DNA of 64,000 nucleotides from Sinorhizobium numidicum (lineage in GTDB: Bacteria; Pseudomonadota; Alphaproteobacteria; Rhizobiales; Rhizobiaceae), in assembly GCF_029892045.1 (NCBI RefSeq), contig NZ_CP120369.1, forward strand, positions 248,001-312,000, read 5' to 3'. The notes under the pieces are model-generated. The model saw only the letters and a list, made by a program, of their open reading frames with translations. It was not told where the DNA came from and ran no database searches. The position numbers and the translations under genes are program-made. Positions 56,480 to 64,000 of the stretch are shown piece by piece; position 1 is the first letter of the stretch, and every line of letters starts with the position of its first letter.

Positions 56480-56870
56480 CTTGCCGAAGGGCGTGCTGTG
56501 CCAACACCGCGGTCGAGATGAGCGGAACGACGCCGGGAACACTCATCGCGCGGCGGCAATTCGCAATTCGCCTCGTTCTGGCTGATCTCTTCGATTTCGT
56601 GCGTGACCGTTTCGATACGCTCGTCGAGCCATAGCCAGTCTTCGAAAAGGCCGACGATCAAGTCACTTATGCGCGGCGAAATCTCGTCCGCGCGGTTCTT
56701 CGAGATTTGGAAACAAAGAGTTGCGCAATGCCCGCATACCCGCCCGCACCGCAATGCCCTACTCGATGAGGAAAACTCTGATCTAATTTGATGGTCGCCG
56801 TACGCCGCGAGACCAGGCGCGATCGCACGCGATGGCAAGCCTGTAGATCGAGCTTCTCCTGGGCGTAGAG
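56480..56870 (-). pseudogene. IS110-family transposase, internal part (split by IS21)
   Basis: Minus-strand frames read QEKLDLQACHRVRSRLVSRR-TATI (about 56795-56860), a shifted GIAVRAG region, then RISDLIVGLFEDWLWLDERI and ETVTHEIEEISQNEANC (56560-56690). This continues the IS110 gene whose N-terminal part is at 59430-59815, on the other side of an IS21 element. The C-terminal Transposase_20 half is replaced by integrase sequence. Confidence 0.72.
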
Positions 56871-56887
56871 CGACAATCTGGATGCGA

Positions 56888-57797
56888 TCAGCGCGACAAT
56901 CTGGATGAGATTCTGGTGTCGCGGTTGTCGGCGACGGCATCACCGTGATTGTCGCTGGCAAGGGCTTCGTTGGGTTCTGATTGTCGCGCAGCGTCAATCT
57001 CGGCGGCGTTTCTGATTGTCGCGAAGGAAGCCGGCCTACCGCGTTGGCGTTTGGCTTCCATCGCGGATCGACGCCGGTAGCTTTCGACATTCATCTCAAA
57101 GATGGTCGCGTGGTGGACGAGACGATCGACGTCGGCGAGTGTCATGGCGGGATCGGGGAAGACCCTGTTCCAATCGCCGAAGGGCTGGTTGGCGGTGATC
57201 ATGATCGATCGCCGCTCGAAGCGCGCGGAGATGAGCTCGAAGAGCACGCTCGTTTCCCGCGTGGTCCTTGGTCACATAGGCGAGATCATCAAGAATGAGC
57301 AGATCGAACTTGTCGAGCTTGGCGATGGCGGATTCGAGCTGGAGTTCACGACGTGCCACCTGCAGTTTCTGAACGAACTCGGACGCATGAACAGCACCCG
57401 CCAACCGTTCTCGATGAGCGCGAGGCCGATTGCGGCGGCGAGATGGCTCTTGCCGCCACCGGGCGGGCCGAACAATAGGATGTTCGCTCCCTTAGCGAGC
57501 CATCGCCGGCGGCGATCGCCATGACCTGTGCCTTGGAGACCATCGGCACGGCGTCGAAGTCAAAGCTGTCGAGCGTCTTTCCCGGTGGCAACCGCGCCTC
57601 GGCGAGATGGCGTTCGATGCGGCGGCGATCGCGTTCGGCCAGTTCGTGCTCGGCGATCACCGACAGGAACCGGGCCGCTGGCCACCCTTCCTTGTCGGCC
57701 CGTTCGGCAAATTCCGGCCAAAGGACCTTGATGGCCGGGAGGCGGAGTTCATTGAGCAGCGTGCTGAGCGTGGCGGCGTCGATGGCAGGGGCGTTTC

Positions 57798-57801
<4 letters not shown>
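56888..57801 (-). pseudogene. IS21 helper ATPase IstB, frameshifted
   Basis: From ATG 57801 (MRNAPAIDAATLSTLLNELR) the N-terminus reads to about 57500. The Walker A ILLFGPPGGGKSHLAAAIGL is in a second frame (57272-57475 region), KLQVARRELQLESAIAKLDK and FDLLILDDLAYVTKD (Walker B) in a third, and LFELISARFERRSIMITANQ then FGDWNRVFPDPAMTLADVDR in the last (56888-57247). At least three frameshifts inactivate this AAA+ target-selection protein. Its start overlaps the istA end by 4 bp. Confidence 0.87.
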
Positions 57802-59324
<1,523 letters not shown>

Positions 59325-59429
59325 CTACCGGTCGAACCGCAATCACCAGATAAATCGGCGCGGCAGCAGCGGTAGAACTCCGTTCGGGCTACGCCCTCTC
59401 TGCGTTCCACCGCTGCTGCCGAGTCTCAT

Positions 59430-59815
59430 CTTGATTGACGCTTCGTCTCATCTTGGTTGTCGCGCTGCACCTGGGACTTTTCCTTCACAGTGCGCAGCTT
59501 CGGCCGCAGGGCTGCTTCGGCGATCACTTCCGCGTCGTTGTAGTCGTTCTTTTGCCCGTTCGCGAACGGCTTAACGTAGATCCCGGAATAATCCTCGGCT
59601 CGTGACCGAGAGGGCGCAGTGTGCGACTGACGAGATGCGCGCTCAGCCAGGCTTCCATGCCGACGATGCACGGCGACAACTTCCTGAACGTGTCGGCAAG
59701 GGCCAATCGCTTGATCTTGCGACGGAAAGCGATCTTCCCGTCAGTATCGAAGCCAAATATGTGAAAAACATCCTTGCCAAGGCCGACGCCGATCGTCGTC
59801 AGCGTCGAAAGAGGT
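59430..59815 (-). pseudogene. IS110-family transposase, N-terminal part (split by IS21)
   Basis: The minus strand reads TTIGVGLGKDVFHIFGFDTD, GKIAFRRKIKRLALADTFRK and LSPCIVGMEAWLSAHLVSRT, then in a shifted frame YVKPFANGQKNDYNDAEVIA and AALRPKLRTVKEKSQ. Homology stops near 59465 at the IS21 end and continues at about 56860. This shows an IS21 inserted in an IS110. Confidence 0.8.
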
Positions 59816-59957
59816 AATCGGTTTTGGTTTCTCCACTGCTTGTCCTGTTGCCACGGGTATAAGCTTGTGCAGACTAACCCGCCGGGGGAGCAGCCGGTCC
59901 ATCCCATTAGCGGACGTTGCGCAGTTGACTTACTGGCGACCTCATTGTTCGGTCACG

Positions 59958-61634
59958 TCACGGGCGCGAAAAACGAGTTATTGGTTGGCTGCGGCTACGA
60001 ACGGCGCCAGTTGCTCTTTCGATCGAAAGCACCGGCTCGGGAGGAAGGTCCCCGTCGTGCAGAGCGGCAAGGCGTTTGTCGACATCCTGGTCTGTTGCGG
60101 TCAGCCTATGGTTCAGACGGAGATAGTCCGTCCATGTCGGCGTTCTAAACGTCTCCGTCCATAAGGTAGGGTTTTGTAAGTTGCGCTGGAGCGTCCAGTT
60201 CCGTGCGCCCGCGCGGCTCTGGATGCGCCGCCGGTCGCGCATGCACTCGAGAAAGGCCTCGAGACGATGCTCTCCTATAACGTAGTCCACCTTGATCACG
60301 ATAGGGCCGCTTCTCGGCTGCAGGTTAAACGCGAGCGGCGGCGGTACAAACTCAGAGGCTTCCCGATCCGTTTCTTCCCACAATTGTATCGGCAGCACGA
60401 ATGCAGCGCCAGCAGCAAGGAGCAGAACCACAGCAGCAGCCTCGAGAGCGATCGTCAGGGAGAAATTCTGGGCAACCGCGCCCCAGACCCAACTGCCTGC
60501 CGCCATGCCGCCGTAGGATAGGGCATAATAGATCGAAAGCGTCCGACCGACGACCCATCTGGGGCTCGATAGCTGTATCGAAACGTCTAGTCCGGTCCAG
60601 GTTAGTAGCCAGCCTGCGCCACCGACCGCCAATGCAAGGGCCGCGATGGGGATCGACGCTGTGAGGGGTAATACGAGGCAGCATATGGCACAGGCAATGG
60701 ATGCCAATGCGATGAGACGGTCCTGGGAAACAATCCGTCTCAGATGGTTTGTGCCGAGACCGGCGCTGAAGGCACCTACCCCGAACGCAGCGAGGAGTGC
60801 ACCGTAAACGATGGGTCCGCTGGCCAAATGATCGCGGACGATCAGGGGAAGCAGCGCGAGGATCGAAATGCTCGCAAGACCGAACACGGCGCCGCGTGCG
60901 ATCGCCGCTCTGATTTCCGACGACATTGCGGTGAAGCGCAGCCCATCATGAATGGCCGTAACTACGCGCTCGCGCGGGAGCGAAGACGTGCGAACGTGCC
61001 ATTTCGACCGCGATATAGCTGCGAGCGGGACGAGATCGCTCAGTGCTGCCAAGACGAAAGCGGCAAGGGGCCCAAAGAATGCCAAAATGGCGCCACCCAG
61101 GGCCGGGCCTGTGCTTCGAACAATATTATAGCCGACCGACATCAGCGTCACCGCGGCTGGGATGTCTCGCTTCTTCAGAATATCGCCGACAGAGGCGTGC
61201 CAAGCTGGATCATTCAAGGCAAAGCCGCACCCGGCCAGGAAGCCCAATCCCAGTATCAACCATGGACTGACGAAGCCCAGTGACACGCAAATCGCCAGCG
61301 TCAGGGAGGCCAGAGCAATCAAGCAGTGTCCGGCGAGCATCACGCCCCGTCGGCTGAAACTGTCGGCGATGGCGCCGGCGAGAACGGAGAGGAAGAATGC
61401 CGGCAGTGTGGACGCGCCCTGTACGAGCGCGACCATCAGATCGGAAGCCGAAATCGTGGCCATGAGCCAACTGACGGCAGTTGTCTGGACGAGCCAGCCG
61501 AGGCTCGAGATTTGTGTCGCCGTCCAGATTGAACTAAATGCGTGGTTCCGGAGCGGGGCAAACGTTGTCGAGATGGCCGAGTGCGAATCTGCACGATGCA
61601 TGATGATGGCTTTCCGGACTAGGTTGGCGTCCAT
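59958..61634 (-). CDS. MFS transporter, MFS_3/EntS-like
   Basis: A 558-residue protein with about 10-12 membrane helices in residues 35-420 (for example LVQGASTLPAFFLSVLAGAI, LILGLGFLAGCGFALNDPAW, IPIAALALAVGGAGWLLTWT), and the loop DSFSRRGVMLAGH after helix 2. The extra C-terminal cytoplasmic domain of about 120 residues (VIKVDYVIGEHRLEAFLECM, RDRRRIQSRAGARNW) is characteristic of the MFS_3/transmembrane secretion effector family, which includes siderophore exporters. The start may be ATG 61634 or the later ATG of MHRADSHSAI. It is probably an exporter; cargo unknown. It appears intact among IS remnants. Confidence 0.87.
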   Translation of the reverse strand: MDANLVRKAIIMHRADSHSAISTTFAPLRNHAFSSIWTATQISSLGWLVQTTAVSWLMATISASDLMVALVQGASTLPAFFLSVLAGAIADSFSRRGVMLAGHCLIALASLTLAICVSLGFVSPWLILGLGFLAGCGFALNDPAWHASVGDILKKRDIPAAVTLMSVGYNIVRSTGPALGGAILAFFGPLAAFVLAALSDLVPLAAISRSKWHVRTSSLPRERVVTAIHDGLRFTAMSSEIRAAIARGAVFGLASISILALLPLIVRDHLASGPIVYGALLAAFGVGAFSAGLGTNHLRRIVSQDRLIALASIACAICCLVLPLTASIPIAALALAVGGAGWLLTWTGLDVSIQLSSPRWVVGRTLSIYYALSYGGMAAGSWVWGAVAQNFSLTIALEAAAVVLLLAAGAAFVLPIQLWEETDREASEFVPPPLAFNLQPRSGPIVIKVDYVIGEHRLEAFLECMRDRRRIQSRAGARNWTLQRNLQNPTLWTETFRTPTWTDYLRLNHRLTATDQDVDKRLAALHDGDLPPEPVLSIERATGAVRSRSQPITRFSRP

Positions 61635-62103
61635 GTTAGTAGCGTCATGTTGTACCTGGAAACTCCCCTGCGCCTAAAGCTACCGAACGAGACATTCGGC
61701 GAATACGCACATGCAAGCAATTCGCTGTCCATTATGTGCATTCCCAAAACATTATTGACTGAAGCGTTGGAGTCGCACTGGTCAGTGGAAACTGGGAGAG
61801 AAACCAGCGTTGTGACAGCTCACACGCATCTTCCTTCAACTCGCGTCATCCTGTCGACGATTGAAGTAAGTCTCAGTGAACGAAACGGTAGTCAGGCCAA
61901 GGCCGTAGAAGAGGTATCTCCAGTAGGCGCCGACCCGACTGTGCAGGTACATCGTGTCTTTGTGCACTTCATTGCATAATCAACAGCGGCCTCGCATAAC
62001 GGTACTTGCCTTCCTTGACCGCTGAACGCCGTGCAATTCTTAATTGCGAGCTCAGTTTAACCGGCATGCTCCGTTTAAATTCGCATTAGTCGAACGGACG
62101 TTC
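61635..62103. other. Intergenic region between MFS and DUF1989 genes
   Basis: About 470 bp. The plus-strand frame 61647-61979 (110 codons) has no recognised motif or convincing ribosome site. It separates divergent genes and must contain their promoters, but no operator repeat is evident. Confidence 0.4.
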
Positions 62104-62705
62104 ATGATAGATAGTGGACTCATAACCATTCTCGCGCGTCAGGGCCGCGCGCAGCTGACACGGGGTCAATCGATTAAAATCACAAACACCGATGGCAGCC
62201 AAGTGATCGACACTTGGTGCTTTAATGCTGATGACCTGACGGAGTTTATATCGATGGGGCTTTTGCGCGCGGCGCTAGGAAGGCTGTGGCCCCTCAAAGG
62301 TGACCTCTACACACGAACAGGCGGCGGCCGATTCTGACGGTGGTGGAAGACACCTCACCGAGCAGGCATGACACCACAATGGCAGGGTGCGACGACTATC
62401 GTTATGGCCAACTCGGTTGTAGCCAATACCACGACAATTGCGCCGACAATCTGAGGTCGGCAATGCGTCAAATCGGCCTTACGGTCTTGGAGGTGCCCTG
62501 CCCCTTGAATCTCTGGATGAACTTTCCGGTGGCGCTCGATGGAACACTTACCTCGGGGGAATTCCTGTCGAGGCCGGAAGACTTTGTCGTGATACGAGCG
62601 GAACTGGATTGTATCGTCGCGATGTCCGCCTGCCCGTGGGACATTGCATCTACAGATGGCATGGTCTGTGTGCCCACCGACGCACACTACCAAGTCCTAG
62701 GCTAG
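62104..62705 (+). pseudogene. DUF1989 (urea carboxylase-associated) protein, frameshifted
   Basis: From ATG 62104 it reads MIDSGLITILARQGRAQLTR then GQSIKITNTDGSQVIDTWCF-NADDLTEFISMG. A one-base frameshift near 62320 moves the homology to NRRRPILTVVEDTSPSRHDT, YGQLGCSQYHDNCADNLRSA, VPCPLNLWMNFPVALDGTL and LDCIVAMSACPWD, ending VPTDAHYQVLG at 62705. The Cys/His set (CSQYHDNC, CP) of the family is kept. Apart from this single lesion the roughly 200-residue gene is complete, so it may be a recent mutation or a sequencing error. The family is linked to urea or amide nitrogen metabolism. Confidence 0.8.
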
Positions 62706-62862
62706 CGATGAAGGTCTGGTGTCGCGCACTTCGAGCAGGTGCTCGCTTCAGCAACCCCGCCGCTTACGATCGGAAAAGCGAACGGCTGGTGCGTGGCGGC
62801 CCGAGGCCGGATTTGTTCCGGAGCATCGTGCAGTTTTTGTGTAATCTCTCAGGAGCAGAGAA

Positions 62863-64000
62863 ATGACGTCTGCGATGTGGAATCTGCCGATTCCGAACGT
62901 CCACAATTTGTGCGCCAGTTCAGGCGAATTGACTTTCGTCGGGGGCGCTGGTGATTTCGATGCGACGGGACGGATTCGCCACCCAGGTGAACTGGATAAG
63001 CAGATTGAGGGCGCGATGGCCAACGTGGCGGATGCGCTCGCAACAGAGTCTTGCACTCTCGACGACGTTGTTCGGATAAAGGCGCATTACACCGCCGAGC
63101 GCGATGATTGGGTCGTGATCGCGGCCCTAGCATGCTTCTTCAAAGCGGAGCCCATGCCCGTGATCAGCACGATGCCAGAGGCTTTGCAGCCTTTCTGCGG
63201 CCAATGCATTCAAATTCAGGTCGTTGCGCAACGCGGTTGGCGCACGCACTCTGACATTCGAAGTGTGCCGCGCCAAGTCCCCCCGAAGAGACGCGAGTTA
63301 TTAGGGGGGCGGACGGTTACTGGAGGCCTGCGAGCTGGCGAGTTCATCGCGCTGGCCAATCGCACAGCGGAGGACCTTGAAGGCGCGGTGCGCCACCCGG
63401 GCGATGGCGTTGCCCAAATCAACTTCATCATGGAAACACATTCGGAGACGCTGGCTGGGCTCGGCGCTTCCTTCCAGGACTGCATCAAGTTTGAGGGGTA
63501 TTACCTCTATGGCCCTTGCGGCGGCACGCGCGAGCGATGGGAGCCACTCGCAAAGGCGCGGGCGAGCCACTTTCGTGAGCCGGGGCCCGTCGCGACTTCT
63601 GTTCCCTGCCATCGCCTCAATCCGAATGAGGCGCTGACCAAAATCGAGGTCATGGCAATGCGCGAGCAGAGGAACGGCCTCGACAAGTACATCTCGCGTG
63701 AGGACCATTGGCCCGAGCGCGTGTGGGACTGGCCGATCCCGTTACCCTATCGCCAAGCCATCCGGCTGCGCGATACGGTATGGCTAGGAGGCCAGTGGCC
63801 CGGTCGTCCCTACGACAACAAATGGCAGGCTGTGATGGAGGGGCAGCTGTTGCCTCAGACCCGCTTCACTATGAGCTACATCGAGGACCTCCTACGTCCC
63901 TTCGGTCGGGAACCCGCGGACATAGTTCTCCTGGTGTGCTACTTCAGTTCAACTGGCACCCAAGCTGAAACTGTTGCATTAACCAACACCATTGCTGCTT
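62863..64000 (+). CDS. Multi-domain RidA/YjgF-like protein (3' end outside window)
   Basis: From ATG 62863, with AGGAG seven bases upstream, the frame is open to the window end (379+ residues). It has repeated Rid-like units. Unit 1 (about 1-130) contains CASSGELTFVGGAGDFDATG and GELDKQIEGAMANVADALAT, ending IQIQVVAQRG. Unit 2 (about 150-265) has GGLRAGEFIALANRTAEDLE and ASFQDCIKFEGYYLYG, ending LTKIEVMAMREQ. Unit 3 (about 295 onward) has IRLRDTVWLGGQWPGRPYDN and YIEDLLRPFGREPADIVLLV. RidA proteins deaminate reactive enamines/imines or act in amine catabolism. The usual active-site Arg of RidA is not obvious. It follows a DUF1989 gene, suggesting an amine or amide pathway. Confidence 0.75.
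   Translation, partial: MTSAMWNLPIPNVHNLCASSGELTFVGGAGDFDATGRIRHPGELDKQIEGAMANVADALATESCTLDDVVRIKAHYTAERDDWVVIAALACFFKAEPMPVISTMPEALQPFCGQCIQIQVVAQRGWRTHSDIRSVPRQVPPKRRELLGGRTVTGGLRAGEFIALANRTAEDLEGAVRHPGDGVAQINFIMETHSETLAGLGASFQDCIKFEGYYLYGPCGGTRERWEPLAKARASHFREPGPVATSVPCHRLNPNEALTKIEVMAMREQRNGLDKYISREDHWPERVWDWPIPLPYRQAIRLRDTVWLGGQWPGRPYDNKWQAVMEGQLLPQTRFTMSYIEDLLRPFGREPADIVLLVCYFSSTGTQAETVALTNTIAA

Noticed and set aside
61647..61979. 110-codon plus-strand frame upstream of DUF1989
   Set aside because: No homology pattern and it lies in the divergent promoter region.

Overview
The window looks like accessory DNA (symbiotic plasmid or symbiosis island) of an alphaproteobacterial rhizobium. 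The main evidence is a broken nodU-type nodulation gene (about 12390-13316), a truncated gene of the rhizobial plasmid family RHE_PE00001 (about 44590-44935), an IS66-borne pRiA4b ORF-3 family gene, and a dense, nested population of IS66, IS21, IS110, IS3, IS256, IS6, IS30 and IS701 remnants plus two group II intron remnants. I cannot settle the genus from sequence alone; Sinorhizobium/Ensifer, Rhizobium or Mesorhizobium all fit. I saw no replication genes, rRNA, tRNA or CRISPR array.

Layout. 1-2.3 kb: end of a CaiB/BaiF CoA-transferase, an enoyl-CoA hydratase and a quinone-oxidoreductase-like MDR protein. 2.5-5.7 kb: IS graveyard in which a NylB-like serine hydrolase and an IS6 transposase each survive as two pieces on opposite strands. 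6.1-11.5 kb (minus): compact acyl-CoA operon with an NDP-forming acyl-CoA ligase, an enoyl-CoA hydratase and two acyl-CoA dehydrogenases. 12.2-14.9 kb: IS21 end, nodU remnant, IS1182/IS5-like remnant and IS3 copy 1. 15-19.8 kb: PaaI-type thioesterase, BKACE enzyme, amidohydrolase and a divergent AraC regulator. 20.1-22.9 kb: IS66 element. 23-25.7 kb: amidohydrolase-2 protein and M20 amidohydrolase. 25.8-29.2 kb: IS256 transposase interrupted by a degenerate group II intron and by a 362-bp IS. 29.4-32.2 kb: polyamine-type ABC importer genes (ATPase and two permeases). 32.4-38.8 kb: IS3 copy 2, IS110, a second IS66 and a third IS66 remnant. 39.3-44.4 kb (minus): BKACE, Asp/Glu racemase-like protein, carnitine-dehydrogenase-like protein, SDR and thioesterase. 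44.6-46.1 kb: IS110 copy. 46.2-49.3 kb (minus): ectoine-utilisation-like genes, including a eutB-eutC deletion fusion. 49.5-52.5 kb: IS66/IS110 mosaic ending in an inverted copy of part of the first IS66. 52.7-55.4 kb: Tat-exported solute-binding protein and amidase. 55.5-59.9 kb: group II intron RT remnant, integrase and IS110 fragments, and an IS21 inserted in the IS110. 60-64 kb: MFS transporter, frameshifted DUF1989 gene and a multi-domain RidA-like gene running off the end.

How the genes may work together. The intact genes form a catabolic theme: import of small cationic or amidated nitrogen compounds, amide cleavage (amidase, M20, M24 and amidohydrolases), and processing of CoA thioesters and beta-keto acids. 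The 39.3-44.4 kb set resembles the carnitine-type route (3-hydroxy acid oxidation, acetyl-CoA-dependent beta-keto acid cleavage, thioesterase release), but the actual substrate is not determined by the sequence. Three long repeat pairs that share the same disabling lesions show that already-dead IS copies have been duplicated, and one inverted pair could flip about 30 kb.
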